Assembly: GCA_030653385.1 (NCBI GenBank)
Contig: JAURZM010000076.1
Coordinates: forward strand, 124,001 to 188,000
Length of the DNA: 64,000 nucleotides
DNA from: Rubrivivax sp.
GTDB taxonomy: Bacteria > Pseudomonadota > Gammaproteobacteria > Burkholderiales > Burkholderiaceae_C
Direction: 5' to 3'
In this document: positions 1 through 8,926 of the stretch, piece after piece
How the letters are laid out: every line of letters starts with the position of its first letter
How positions within the stretch are numbered: the stretch's first letter is position 1
Program-made: the position numbers and the translations under genes
The notes under the pieces: model-generated
What the model was told of the DNA's origin: nothing
What the model saw: the letters and a program-made list of their open reading frames with translations, nothing else
Database searches by the model: none

Positions 1-622
1 ACTTGATGGCGCCGGTGACCTTGGCAGGCGCGTCGAGCCGCCGCGTGCTCTGGCCGATAAAGCTGGTGGCTTGCGCGTTCTCTTCGAGCGCACTCGAAGG
101 CTGACTGCCGTTGTTCACGTCACGCGCGAGTTCGACCGCGTCCAGAATTTTCTGGTAGCCGGTGCAGCGGCAGATGTTGCCGCCAAGGCCTTCCTTGATC
201 TCGTCGCGGCTGGCTTGGGGGTTGCGGCGCAAGGTCGATGTGGCCGCCATCACCATGCCCGGGATGCAATACCCGCACTGGCTGGCGCCGCACTTGTGGA
301 AGGCGCGCTGCATCAGCGTCATGCCGGCGTCACGGTCGAGATCATCGATCGTTTCGACGACGCGGCCGTCGATCTTCTGCACCGGCGCGAGGCAGCTCTT
401 GATCAGCTTGCCATCCACGAACATCGAGCAGGTGCCGCATTCGCCCGCGCCGCAGCCTTCCTTGTTGCCCGTCAACTTGAGCTCTTCGCGAACGAAGTCG
501 ATGACGCGGTAATGGTTCGGAACCGACCGCTTGACCTTGCGGCCGTTGACGGTGGTTGAAATCTCGACCACCGGGTGGCAGCCGTCCATGGCGCCGCCCA
601 CCGCGTGTGATGTGTCAGACAT
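1..622 (-). CDS. Xanthine-dehydrogenase-family 2Fe-2S subunit fused to the start of a molybdopterin subunit (partial)
   Basis: This gene starts at 622 and leaves the window at base 1, so only the first 207 residues are seen. The N-terminal plant-type 2Fe-2S domain has Cys57, Cys62, Cys65 and Cys77. The second 2Fe-2S domain has Cys116, Cys119, Cys151 and Cys153 (CGASQCGYC and ICRCTGY). No stop follows; the chain runs on through a linker into FIGQSTRRLDAPAKVTGAIK, the typical opening of the large molybdopterin subunit. Small and large subunits therefore look fused. The enzyme would hydroxylate or oxidise an aldehyde, aromatic or N-heterocycle using Mo, FeS and FAD; the substrate is not readable. 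The start is fixed by AAGGAGAT upstream and by an ATGTCTGA overlap with the FAD-subunit stop. Confidence 0.88.
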   Translation of the reverse strand, partial: MSDTSHAVGGAMDGCHPVVEISTTVNGRKVKRSVPNHYRVIDFVREELKLTGNKEGCGAGECGTCSMFVDGKLIKSCLAPVQKIDGRVVETIDDLDRDAGMTLMQRAFHKCGASQCGYCIPGMVMAATSTLRRNPQASRDEIKEGLGGNICRCTGYQKILDAVELARDVNNGSQPSSALEENAQATSFIGQSTRRLDAPAKVTGAIK

Positions 623-1529
623 GCCCGATCTCCTTGGGTTGGCGAATGACAACGAGCCCGGCATGGCCCAGCGCGACCACCAGCGATCGCTCGACAAAGT
701 TGCACAGCACTTCGCGGCGATAGGTGCGGCGCGTGCGCGACCGCACCCGGTCGGCGACGCCGCCGGCGACGCGGCGCAACAAGGCGGCGGTGGGCTCGGC
801 GCCGATCAACAGGTCTTCGATGTCACCCAGCCGCTCTGGCGTCGGACCTACGGCGCCGATGGCGACGCGCACGTCTTCGATTTTGCGTTTTGCGGCGTCG
901 ACGCGGACCATCGTGGCCATGCAGACGTTCGAGATCAGCATCGATCTGCGGTCGCCGACCTTCTTGAACGTCACGCCGTAGGTGGGCAAGGCGTCCATTT
1001 CGAGGCGGGTCATGATCTCGCCGGGTTGCAGCAAGGTCTTGCTGGGCCCAAGAATGAACTCGGACAGCGGCAAGGTGCGCTCCAGGATCTTGCCCATCTC
1101 ACGGCGGGCGAGCGTCACATGGGTGTTCATCGCCAGCAGGGCTGGCTGCGTATCGCCAGCAGGCGATGCGTTCACCAGGTTGCCGCCCACCGTGGCCTGC
1201 TGGCGCAGCTGATCGTCGGCGAACCACACCGCGCACTCGGCCAGGATTGGCACCTGCTTGCGCAGCTGGGCGTCGTGTTCAAAGTCCGCGATTGGCGTGG
1301 CCGCACCCATGGTGATGCGGTCCTGCCCCTGCATGGCCCAGCCACTGAGTTGCGTGATGCGGCTGATGTCCACCACCGCGCTCAGGTGCACATCCCCGGC
1401 ACGGCCTTCTCGTGCCCAGGGCAGCAAGTCGGTCGCGCCGGCGAGGATGCGCGCGCCGGGATTCCTGTCGAGCACATCGAACGCCTCGTCCAGCGTTGTC
1501 GGCGTCAGGTAGTGGTCAAACGTCAGCAT
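615..1529 (-). CDS. FAD-binding subunit of a molybdopterin hydroxylase (XdhB/CoxM family)
   Basis: A 304-residue protein of the CO dehydrogenase/xanthine dehydrogenase flavoprotein family, the usual length. The FAD pyrophosphate loop is visible near residue 28 (ILAGATDL), and the second FAD motif near residue 115 (QATVGGNLVNASPAGD). The subunit passes electrons from the 2Fe-2S clusters to an acceptor in the cytoplasm. It sits between the alcohol dehydrogenase gene upstream (24 bp gap) and the fused FeS/Mo gene downstream (8 bp overlap), so the three form one operon on the minus strand. The overlap implies translational coupling of the two enzyme subunits. Confidence 0.92.
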   Translation of the reverse strand: MLTFDHYLTPTTLDEAFDVLDRNPGARILAGATDLLPWAREGRAGDVHLSAVVDISRITQLSGWAMQGQDRITMGAATPIADFEHDAQLRKQVPILAECAVWFADDQLRQQATVGGNLVNASPAGDTQPALLAMNTHVTLARREMGKILERTLPLSEFILGPSKTLLQPGEIMTRLEMDALPTYGVTFKKVGDRRSMLISNVCMATMVRVDAAKRKIEDVRVAIGAVGPTPERLGDIEDLLIGAEPTAALLRRVAGGVADRVRSRTRRTYRREVLCNFVERSLVVALGHAGLVVIRQPKEIGHV

Positions 1530-1553
1530 GGCAGGTGTCGCCTGTGTGTGGAA

Positions 1554-2705
1554 TCAGCAGCCTGCCGCGTGGCTCATCTTGACCACGACCTTGATCGCGT
1601 CGCCGATGCGCTCGCGGGCATGGCGCAGCGCCTCGGGCACCTCTTCCAGCGGGAAGGTGTGGGTGTGGATCAGCTTGGCGTCGAAGCGCTTCTGCGCCAT
1701 CAGCGCGGCAGCGCGGTGCGTGGCGCTCTTGCCTTCGCCGCGGATGCCGTAGAGATAGATGTTGTTGCGCACCAGTGCCGCCACGTCGATGGGCACCGGC
1801 TCACCCGGGAAGGCGGCCAGGCAGATGCGGCCGCCGCGGCGCAGCATCATGGCAGCGTCGTTGACGGCGTTTGGCGCACCCGAGCACTCCAGCACGTAGT
1901 GCGCGCCGCCGTTGGTGTATTCACGCACCTTGGCCACCGCGTCTTCTTTCGTCACATTGACCGTGAAGTCGGCACCGAGTTTGCGACCCATTTCCAGGCG
2001 GTTGTCGCGTGTGCCGGTCAGGATCACCTGGCTGGCGCCTAGCGCCTTGGCCACGCCCACGCCCATCAGGCCGATCGGGCCGGGGCCCATCACCACCACC
2101 GACTGACCCGCGATCAGCCCGCCAATCACGTCCAGACCGTACATCGCGGTGCCGGCGGTGACGATCAATGTGGCCTCTTCGTCGCTCATGTCCTCGGGCA
2201 CATGGGCCAGCGTGTTGATGTTGTTCACGGCGTACTGCGTGAAGCCGCCGTCGGTGGTGAAGCCGTTGGCGCGGTGGCCTTTGTTGACCTCGCCGTAGTT
2301 CTTGCCGTAGTTCAGGCAGGCGGTGTACATGCCTTCGCGGCAACGCTCGCAGCGGCCGCAGCCGGCGTGCACCTCGACCGTCACGCGGTCGCCCACCTTG
2401 TACTCGTCGACGGCGGGGCCGAGCTTGACGATGGTGCCCATGTATTCATGGCCGGGGGTGAAGTTCTTGTTGAAGGGCAGGCCGCCCTGGATCTGCGCCG
2501 GCGGGCCGTGCTTGATGATTTCCAGGTCGGTGGCGCACACGGCGATGGCGTCGATGCGCACCAGCACCTCGGCGGCGCCGGGCTGCGGCACCGGCTTGTC
2601 CACATAGGTGAGTTGGCCCGGATCGCCCAGGACCCAGGCCTTCATCGTGCTGGGGATGTTGTAGCTGCGCTGGCCCAGGAAGGCGGCGTCGGTGGTGGTG
2701 TTCAT
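1554..2705 (-). CDS. Zinc-dependent alcohol dehydrogenase, MDR superfamily
   Basis: A 383-residue medium-chain dehydrogenase. Catalytic zinc residues are visible as a Cys in AVCATDLE and the His-Glu of PGHEYMG. The structural zinc site has the four cysteines of CGRCERCREGMYTAC. The Rossmann nucleotide-binding loop reads VVMGPGPIGLMG. It resembles the threonine/sorbitol dehydrogenase branch and should oxidise a secondary alcohol with NAD(P). It is the first gene of the minus-strand operon that continues with the molybdo-hydroxylase subunits, so the two enzymes probably act in sequence on one substrate. The ATG at 2705 is chosen because TCAGGAGACACG lies directly upstream and homology begins soon after it. 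Confidence 0.93.
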   Translation of the reverse strand: MNTTTDAAFLGQRSYNIPSTMKAWVLGDPGQLTYVDKPVPQPGAAEVLVRIDAIAVCATDLEIIKHGPPAQIQGGLPFNKNFTPGHEYMGTIVKLGPAVDEYKVGDRVTVEVHAGCGRCERCREGMYTACLNYGKNYGEVNKGHRANGFTTDGGFTQYAVNNINTLAHVPEDMSDEEATLIVTAGTAMYGLDVIGGLIAGQSVVVMGPGPIGLMGVGVAKALGASQVILTGTRDNRLEMGRKLGADFTVNVTKEDAVAKVREYTNGGAHYVLECSGAPNAVNDAAMMLRRGGRICLAAFPGEPVPIDVAALVRNNIYLYGIRGEGKSATHRAAALMAQKRFDAKLIHTHTFPLEEVPEALRHARERIGDAIKVVVKMSHAAGC

Positions 2706-2945
2706 CGTGTCTCCTGACGTTGGTGGGGGCGGGTTTCGTTCGAGGTTGACGCCGCACTGGCGGGCCGGGGATGTGAACTCGATGGGCCGCATTGAACGCG
2801 TCCGCGTCCGCTGTCGCAAGCACTGATGCGAGCGTTCTTGGACATATGCAAGAGAATCTGCGAATCGTCCAAGTCCGGGCCGGTGGCAACCGGCGCAGGC
2901 GCGGCGCAGAGCGGACAATCGCTGCATGCATTCAGGGCGAACCCT

Positions 2946-3902
2946 ATGAACACCCCTTTGATTCCTGGGCAGGGAAACCCACCGATGCGAGCGGACGGCC
3001 CCGCTGCGGGCGCAATCCACACCTACACCATGGTGGAGCGATCGGACCGCCTCGACTTCGAGATCCGCGACCAGTCGGTGCGTGGACCATTGATCAAGCC
3101 GCACCGGCACGAGTACTTTCAGATCTTCGCCAACCAGGCCGGCGCAGCGCCGCACCTGCTGGGCGGGCGGCGCTGCGAACTGGCGCAGCGCTCGCTGATC
3201 TTCGTGCTGCCCTACCGTGTGCACGTGGCCATGGTCGAGCCCGGCACGCGCTACCAGCTCATCAACTTCGCCAGCAACTTCCTGCGCCCCGACTTCGCGC
3301 TGTCGCCGCTCGAGATGGAGGAGGCGTCGATCACGCAGTACCCCGAGCTGACGCCCTTCATCTACCAGGGCTGGTTCGACTTTGTTTTCGACGCCGACGA
3401 GTTTGCGCACATCGAGGCCTTGCTGCAACGGCTGCAGAACGCGCATCGCCACCGCACGCTGGGCACGATGGAGCGTGTGCGCGGCGCATTGCTGGAGCTG
3501 ATCGGTTTCACGACCGAGAAGTTCGCGCCGCAGCTTCAGGCGCTGGCACAACAGCGCGTGTACTTGCAGGGGCACACCGATGCGCTGCGCCGCGTGCTCA
3601 AGTTCATCGATGAGAACCTGCACCGCGACATTGCGCTGGCCGAGGTCGCCGAGGCGGCCTTCCTGTCGCCGAACTACCTGTCGCAACTGTTGAAGAAACA
3701 GACCGGGCTGGCCTACGTCGACTGGCTCACCGGGCGCCGCATGGAGCGCGCGCGCGAGCTGCTGGCGCACACGGACGACCGTGTCAGCAGCGTTGCCCAC
3801 GGTGTCGGCTTTGTCGACGAGGCCTACTTCACGCGGCGCTTCAAGCAGCGCTTTGGCGTGGCCCCGACCGCCTACCGGCGTTCCATGCGCGAAGCCGGCT
3901 GA
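2946..3902 (+). CDS. AraC-family transcriptional regulator, divergent from the dehydrogenase operon
   Basis: An AraC/XylS activator of about 318 residues. An N-terminal cupin sensor (PHRHEYFQIF) is followed by two C-terminal helix-turn-helix motifs (LAEVAEAAFLSPNYLSQLLK and then VSSVAHGVGFVDEAYFTRRF). About 240 bp separate it from the divergent alcohol dehydrogenase gene, the classic arrangement for a regulator controlling its neighbour. The tct transporter genes lie downstream on the same strand and may share the regulon. The start is uncertain: ATGs at 2826, 2946 and 2985 are all in frame. I prefer 2946 or 2985 because family homology begins after residue 60 of the longest version. Confidence 0.88.
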   Translation: MNTPLIPGQGNPPMRADGPAAGAIHTYTMVERSDRLDFEIRDQSVRGPLIKPHRHEYFQIFANQAGAAPHLLGGRRCELAQRSLIFVLPYRVHVAMVEPGTRYQLINFASNFLRPDFALSPLEMEEASITQYPELTPFIYQGWFDFVFDADEFAHIEALLQRLQNAHRHRTLGTMERVRGALLELIGFTTEKFAPQLQALAQQRVYLQGHTDALRRVLKFIDENLHRDIALAEVAEAAFLSPNYLSQLLKKQTGLAYVDWLTGRRMERARELLAHTDDRVSSVAHGVGFVDEAYFTRRFKQRFGVAPTAYRRSMREAG

Positions 3903-4146
3903 GCCTGGCCGAACCGGGCCTCGGCGCGTGCCTGACGGACCGTTGGGCGGCGGGCCGCGAATGCGTCGGACGTGCGCCGACTTGGACAATCCCGCGAACT
4001 TCTTGCACGCCACGAAGTTCGGGCGCGATCGCGCTTGCGTCGCCGGTCGGGTAGCGGCTTCAATGCCTTTAGAGGTCATTCCCAGTCGCACGGCCCGGGT
4101 CGCAGACGCCGTGGACCGACTTTTCACCAGGCCCACAGGAGACAAC

Positions 4147-5109
4147 ATGTTCAAACAAGTCCTTCCCATGCTGCGCGCGCGCAGCTTGCAGCTTGCCGCC
4201 GTGGGCGCACTGTCGCTCGCGCCGTGCACTGCGCCACTCGCTTCGGACTTTCCCAAGCAGGCCGTGGAGATGACGGTGCTCTTCGGCGGCTCCAGCGCAA
4301 CCATCGCGCAGGTCCTGGCCGATGGCTTGTCCAAACAGTTGAGCGTACCGGTGGCGCCGGTCAGCCGCACCGGCGGCGGCGGCGCGGCGGGTTACTCCTT
4401 CGTCAAGGCCACGCCGCCCAATGGCTACAACATCATCTGGAACTCGAACTCAATCAACACCGGGTTCCATGGCGGCAACATGCCCTTCGACTACCGCAGC
4501 TTCGATCCGGTGGCGCAGGTCGGCATGGAAGTGCCTGCCCTGGCGGTACGCAGCGATTCGGGTTGGAAGACGCTGGCCGACGTGGCCGCCGCAGGCAAGA
4601 AGCAGAAGTTGAAGGTCGGCATCTCGGGCCGCGGCTCCTTCACCCATCTGGCCTCGGCTGCGCTGTTCAAGAAGATGGGTATCGAGGTGATCTACGTGCC
4701 TTACGGCACGGGCAGTGCCCCTGTGGAGCTGCTCGGTGGGCGTGTCGACGCCGCGCTGCAGTGGCCTTCGCAGTTCACGGCGATGGCCGACAAGATCCAC
4801 ATCGTTGCCGTGACCTCGCACACGCGCGTGCCGCTGGTGCCCAACGTGCCGACGGCGAAGGAACAGGGCTTCGATGTCAATGTGGTGATGTGGCGCGGCA
4901 TCGCCGTGCCGGCAGGTACGCCGAAGGATGTCGTGGCGCGTCTGCAGGGTGCGGTGCAGGCCGTGGTGACCAGCGCGGAGTTCAAGTCGCAGAGCGCCAA
5001 GCTCGGCTTCGAACCCGAGTTTCTTCCGGCCGCCGAGTTCGGCAAGGTGATTGCCAGCGATGACGCGGAGATCGCCGGGCTGATGACCGAGCTCGGCCTG
5101 AAGAAGTAG
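4147..5109 (+). CDS. tctC: Tripartite tricarboxylate transporter substrate-binding protein (Bug/TctC family)
   Basis: A 320-residue periplasmic solute-binding protein with a Sec signal peptide (positive start, hydrophobic stretch about residues 12-30, cleavage near ASDFP). Bug-family marks include FPKQAVEMTV at the mature N-terminus, the RTGGGGAAGY loop, and the C-terminal stretch GIAVPAGTPKDVVARL. It captures a carboxylate and delivers it to TctBA. ATG 4147 is chosen over upstream in-frame ATGs because CAGGAGACAAC precedes it and the signal peptide starts there. tctB follows after 8 bp and tctA next, so the tripartite system is complete. The ligand cannot be read from sequence. Confidence 0.93.
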   Translation: MFKQVLPMLRARSLQLAAVGALSLAPCTAPLASDFPKQAVEMTVLFGGSSATIAQVLADGLSKQLSVPVAPVSRTGGGGAAGYSFVKATPPNGYNIIWNSNSINTGFHGGNMPFDYRSFDPVAQVGMEVPALAVRSDSGWKTLADVAAAGKKQKLKVGISGRGSFTHLASAALFKKMGIEVIYVPYGTGSAPVELLGGRVDAALQWPSQFTAMADKIHIVAVTSHTRVPLVPNVPTAKEQGFDVNVVMWRGIAVPAGTPKDVVARLQGAVQAVVTSAEFKSQSAKLGFEPEFLPAAEFGKVIASDDAEIAGLMTELGLKK

Positions 5110-5117
5110 GCGCACCG

Positions 5118-5612
5118 ATGCGCTCCGATCGTTGGCTCGGGCCGCTGCTCAGCCTGCTCTCACTGGGCTGGCTGGTGCTGGCCTACCTGTACATCCCCGC
5201 CTCGAACGTGCCCGGCGAGCCGGGCCCGCGCGCCTTTCCCAACGTGCTGGGTTACGCCTTGTTGATGCTGGGGCTGGTGATGACGGTGTCGGGCTTCTCG
5301 CGCCGCCGCGAGGCGGCACCCGCCAAAGCCAACGCTGGCGGCGATGCCCCAGCGGCGCCGCTGAAACACGAACTGCGCATCGTGCTCGGCACTTTCGGTC
5401 TGCTGCTGCTGTATGCATTCCTGATGGAAAAGACCGGCTTTCTGGTGTCGACGCCGATCGTGCTGGTGCTGGGCATGGCGGGCATCCTGCGCATGCGCAA
5501 CTGGCGCTTCATCGCGCTGATGAACATTGGCACCACGCTGGTGTGCTGGATCGTCTTTTCCCTGCTGCTGCGCGTGCCTTTGCCGCGCGGGTCGTGGTGG
5601 TGGTTGCTGTGA
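5118..5612 (+). CDS. tctB: Tripartite tricarboxylate transporter small membrane subunit TctB
   Basis: A 164-residue inner-membrane protein with four predicted membrane segments: about residues 7-26, 42-61, 88-107 and 110-160 (the last a hydrophobic block that probably contains two spans). The conserved N-terminal SNVPGEPGPRAFP segment is the family's hallmark. It pairs with TctA to form the membrane part of the importer. It starts 8 bp after the binding-protein stop and ends 14 bp before tctA, so all three are one transcription unit. Confidence 0.9.
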   Translation: MRSDRWLGPLLSLLSLGWLVLAYLYIPASNVPGEPGPRAFPNVLGYALLMLGLVMTVSGFSRRREAAPAKANAGGDAPAAPLKHELRIVLGTFGLLLLYAFLMEKTGFLVSTPIVLVLGMAGILRMRNWRFIALMNIGTTLVCWIVFSLLLRVPLPRGSWWWLL

Positions 5613-5626
5613 TCAGGGGCCGATGA

Positions 5627-7129
5627 ATGGACGCACTGTCCAACGGGCTGCAGATGGCGCTGGGTTGGCATGCGCTGCTGGCCGTGGCCATCGGCAGCGT
5701 GGTCGGCGTGATCTTCGGCGCCATCCCGGGGCTGACCTTTTCAATGGCACTGGCGCTGCTCTTGCCCTTCACCTTCGGCATGGAGGCCACGCCAGCCATC
5801 GCGCTGCTGATGGGTGTCTACATCGGCGGCATGACCGGCGGCTCGGTGTCGGCCATCCTGATCGGCATCCCGGGCACGCCCTCGGCCGCAGCCACCGTGT
5901 TTGATGGCTATCCGATGGCGCAGAAGGGCGAGGCCAGCGTGGCGCTGGGCGGCGCGGTCATCGCGTCGGTCTTCGGCGGCATGTTCAGCCTGGTGGTGAT
6001 GGTGCTGCTGCTGGAGCAGGTCGCCGGCCTGGCGATCAAGTTCGGGCCCGCCGAGATCTTTGCGCTGGTGCTGTTCGGGCTGTCGACGATCTGTGGCCTT
6101 GGCGAACGCTCGATGGTGCGCGGCCTGGTCGCGGGTGTGCTGGGGCTGATGCTGGTGATCGTCGGGCTCGACCCGATCGACGGTGTCGCACGGCTGACCT
6201 TCGGCACTGTAGAGCTGCAACAGGGCGTGAACCTGCTGGTCGGGATGATCGGCCTGTTTGCCGTGCCGCAGGTGATCTCGACCTTCATCGACCATGGCCG
6301 CGTGCAGGCCCCGCGCATGGCGACGGACGTGCGCGCCAGTCTGCCCTCGTGGCGACAGCTGAAGCAGCGCTTCGGCCTGATGCTGCGTTGCAGCGGCATT
6401 GGCACCGCCATCGGCGCGATCCCCGGTACCGGTGGGCCGATCGCGGCCTTTCTGGCCTACGACCACGCCCGCCGTTTTGACCGCAAGCCCGAGTCCTTCG
6501 GCAAGGGTGAACTGTCGGGCGTGCTGGCGCCCGAAAGCGCCAACAACGCTGTCACCGGCGGCACGATGATCCCGCTGCTGAGCCTGGGCATACCCGGCGA
6601 TCCGGCCACCGCGGTCATCCTGGGTGGCATGGTGCTGCATGGCCTGGCGCCTGGCCCGGCGCTGTTTCAGACCCACCTGCCAGCGATCTACGCCATCTAC
6701 ATCGCCATCGTCATCGCCTACATCGTCACCCTCGTGGTACAGATTTGGGGCATCAGGTGGTTCGTGCGGGTGATGAGCGTGCCACCGCACATGATGGCCT
6801 TGGTCATCATCGTCATGTGCGTGCTCGGGTCCTACGCCATCCGCAATTCGATGTTCGATGTCTACCTGATGACCGTCATGGGCTTGATCGGCTACGTGCT
6901 GAAGCGCCTGAGCATTCCGGTGGCACCCGTGGTGCTGGGGCTGGTGCTGGGCAGCACGCTGGAGAACACCTACCGCACCGCGCTGATCCTGAACGAAGGC
7001 AGCTACCAGGGTTTCCTGGACAGCACGGTGGCGCTGGTCTTCTTCGCGCTCACGCTGCTGATGATCGGCGGACAGATGTGGTCGTCGCGCCGGAGGAGTC
7101 CGTCGCCTGCCGCCGTGCAGGCGCAGTGA
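5627..7129 (+). CDS. tctA: Tripartite tricarboxylate transporter large permease subunit TctA
   Basis: A 500-residue polytopic membrane protein with the usual dozen or so hydrophobic segments. Two glycine/proline-rich signatures of the family are present: the N-terminal FGAIPGLTFSMALALLLPFT and the internal GIPGTPSAAATVFDGYPMA; a second inverted-repeat copy reads IGAIPGTGGPIAAFLAYDHA. It forms the proton- or sodium-coupled translocation path for the carboxylate carried by the Bug protein. It is the last gene of the tctCBA unit, and its stop overlaps a GTG that could start the next gene. Confidence 0.95.
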   Translation: MDALSNGLQMALGWHALLAVAIGSVVGVIFGAIPGLTFSMALALLLPFTFGMEATPAIALLMGVYIGGMTGGSVSAILIGIPGTPSAAATVFDGYPMAQKGEASVALGGAVIASVFGGMFSLVVMVLLLEQVAGLAIKFGPAEIFALVLFGLSTICGLGERSMVRGLVAGVLGLMLVIVGLDPIDGVARLTFGTVELQQGVNLLVGMIGLFAVPQVISTFIDHGRVQAPRMATDVRASLPSWRQLKQRFGLMLRCSGIGTAIGAIPGTGGPIAAFLAYDHARRFDRKPESFGKGELSGVLAPESANNAVTGGTMIPLLSLGIPGDPATAVILGGMVLHGLAPGPALFQTHLPAIYAIYIAIVIAYIVTLVVQIWGIRWFVRVMSVPPHMMALVIIVMCVLGSYAIRNSMFDVYLMTVMGLIGYVLKRLSIPVAPVVLGLVLGSTLENTYRTALILNEGSYQGFLDSTVALVFFALTLLMIGGQMWSSRRRSPSPAAVQAQ

Positions 7130-7170
7130 GCGCCATCGGGGGCGCACCGGCCCGTCACAAGCCGTTTGCC

Positions 7171-7764
7171 ATGATCCGGGAATTCCACCTGGCCGACTGG
7201 TTCACCTTGGCCAACGCGGTGTGCGGCACCGGCGCGCTGTTCTCGATGATGAGCTACCTGCAGAGCAATCAGGTGATGCACGTCTACCTGGCCTGTGGGC
7301 TGGTGTTGGCCGCCCTGGTCTTTGATGTGCTGGACGGGCGCATCGCCCGCTGGCGGCAACAGGCATCGGTCATGGGCAGAGAGCTGGACTCTCTGGCCGA
7401 CGTGATCTCCTTCGGAGTGGCGCCCGCGCTGATCGCCTACGGCTGTGGCATGCAGGGCCTGTTCGACCGCATCGTGCTGGCCTGTTTCGTGGCCTGCGGC
7501 GTGTCGCGCCTGGCTCGCTACAACGTCACCGCCGAAGCGCTGTCCGGCGACGAAGGCCAGGTCAAGTACTTCGAAGGCACGCCCATCCCAACCTCGCTGG
7601 TCCTGGTGCTGGTGATGTTCGTGGCCGCCACGCAAGGCGCCTTGCGCGAATCACTCTGGTTCGGCAAGCTCAGCATCGCTGGCTTCAGCCTGCACCCCCT
7701 GGTGTTGATGTTTGCGTTGTCCGGCTCCTTGATGGTCAGCCGTATCCGCTTTCCGAAGCTCTGA
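7171..7764 (+). CDS. pssA: CDP-alcohol phosphatidyltransferase, probably CDP-diacylglycerol-serine O-phosphatidyltransferase
   Basis: The signature DG-x2-AR-x8-G-x3-D-x3-D is complete (DGRIAR ... MGRELDSLAD, about residues 52-74 from ATG 7171). Several hydrophobic segments follow. The N-terminal ADWFTLANAVCGTGAL is typical of the bacterial/archaeal type II phosphatidylserine synthases, so the product should join CDP-diacylglycerol to serine in the inner membrane. The 197-residue length from ATG is slightly short; a GTG at 7126 overlapping the tctA stop (GTGA) would add 15 residues. Placement after tctA is probably chance read-through, not a functional link. The serine specificity is inferred. 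Confidence 0.8.
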   Translation: MIREFHLADWFTLANAVCGTGALFSMMSYLQSNQVMHVYLACGLVLAALVFDVLDGRIARWRQQASVMGRELDSLADVISFGVAPALIAYGCGMQGLFDRIVLACFVACGVSRLARYNVTAEALSGDEGQVKYFEGTPIPTSLVLVLVMFVAATQGALRESLWFGKLSIAGFSLHPLVLMFALSGSLMVSRIRFPKL

Positions 7765-7850
7765 CCCCGAGCAAGAGCAGACGAAAGGCCGCATTCGCGC
7801 CGCCCTGGACCGAAGGCGCCACCACGACGCTCAGACCACCGGCCGGGCTG

Positions 7851-7867
7851 GGCCGCCGAGGGCGGCC
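7851..7867. terminator. GC-rich hairpin downstream of the phosphatidyltransferase gene
   Basis: GGCCGCC - GAG - GGCGGCC forms a perfect 7-bp stem with a 3-nt loop, about 87 bp after the stop codon, followed by TCTTG with only a weak T tract. It could end the tct transcript or shield it. Confidence 0.4.
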
Positions 7868-8042
7868 TCTTGCAGTCTGGTTCTGGCGTTTGGTCTTCTG
7901 CCCGGTGTGTCGAAAAACGAACTGTTCCCGCCGTCGTGAACTTTCGATGAGGCCTTGATGACATCCTGTTCCTAGCATGGCTGAAGCGGACTCGGGCAGC
8001 CGAACCGCATTCCTCCACCCCCGATCCGCCAGGAGCATCGAT

Positions 8043-8861
8043 ATGTCTCAACCCCTTCACGCCTGCCTCCGCAGCGCCGCCTGCGCTGCTGCGCTCATGG
8101 TCGCAGGCGCCGCCTCTCAAGCGGCCCTCGTTGACGTCACTGTCACGGTGCACAACCTGCAGCCAGCCAACAGCGTCTCGTTCGCCGCGCTGCACCTTGG
8201 CTTCAACAACGGCAGCTTCGACGCCTTCAATATCGGCGAAGTCGCCACCGCTCCCATCATCTCGGTCGCCGAACTGGGAACCGGCGCCCAGTGGCAAGCG
8301 GCGTTTGCTGCCGCGGACCCCGCAGCCACGCGCGGCGTCGTGGCCGGCCGGCTGGACCCCGGTGCGACCCGCAGCGCCACCTTCCGCGTCGACACCAGCC
8401 TGAACCGCTACTTCACCTTTGCGTCGATGGTGGTGCCGAGCAATGATTTCTTCATCGGCAACGACGACCCCCTGGAGTACCTGCTGCTGGACACGGACGG
8501 CAACCTGCTCATCCCGTCCATCACCGTGGGTGCCAGCGAAATCTGGGATGCAGGCTCCGAGATCTTTGACCCCGCCGCGGCCGCCTTTGTCGGCACCAGT
8601 TCTCTGCGGCGTGACCAGAACTCGGTGGTGGCCTTCAACTTTGCCGAGCTTGCGGCCTTCAACGGGCTGACCACGGCGGCTGGCACCACCTTCAGCAGCG
8701 CCCTCACGGCCGACAGCGACATCTATCGCATCGGCTTCAGCGTCACGGCGGTGCCGGAACCGGGCAGCTATGCGTTGATGGCGGCGGGCCTGATGGCCGT
8801 CGGTTTCGTGGTGCGCCGTCGCCGTGTCGACACCGCGCAGGGCGGCAACGCAATGGCCTGA
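8043..8861 (+). CDS. PEP-CTERM exoprotein with a spondin_N domain
   Basis: A 272-residue secreted protein. Signal peptide is about residues 1-28 (ending ASQA-ALV). The body, residues 30-150, matches the spondin_N fold pattern: VTVTVHNLQPANS at the start, then SFAALHLGFNNGSFDAFN and later FASMVVPSNDFFIGN. The C-terminus carries a full PEP-CTERM sorting signal: VPEPGSYALMAAG, a hydrophobic helix, then RRRR. Exosortase/archaeosortase systems process such tails at the cell surface, though no exosortase gene lies in this window. ATG 8043 has CCAGGAGCATC upstream. A two-component regulatory pair starts 65 bp downstream. Its extracellular role, perhaps adhesion or matrix, is inferred. Confidence 0.85.
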   Translation: MSQPLHACLRSAACAAALMVAGAASQAALVDVTVTVHNLQPANSVSFAALHLGFNNGSFDAFNIGEVATAPIISVAELGTGAQWQAAFAAADPAATRGVVAGRLDPGATRSATFRVDTSLNRYFTFASMVVPSNDFFIGNDDPLEYLLLDTDGNLLIPSITVGASEIWDAGSEIFDPAAAAFVGTSSLRRDQNSVVAFNFAELAAFNGLTTAAGTTFSSALTADSDIYRIGFSVTAVPEPGSYALMAAGLMAVGFVVRRRRVDTAQGGNAMA

Positions 8862-8926
8862 GTCGTCTTGCCGAGGCTCTGTTCCAATCGGGCACCGCTG
8901 CCACATCCAGGTGGCAACGGCAGCCC

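Noticed and set aside
2705..4370. A very long minus-strand reading frame that continues upstream of the alcohol dehydrogenase start
   Set aside because: The extension covers the AraC and tctC genes on the other strand, has no homology-like sequence, and the dehydrogenase start at 2705 has its own ribosome site. In GC-rich DNA long shadow frames are common.
5741..7147. Long minus-strand frame opposite tctA (468 residues)
   Set aside because: Its residues are His/Gln/Arg-rich with no domain pattern; it is a shadow of the real permease gene.
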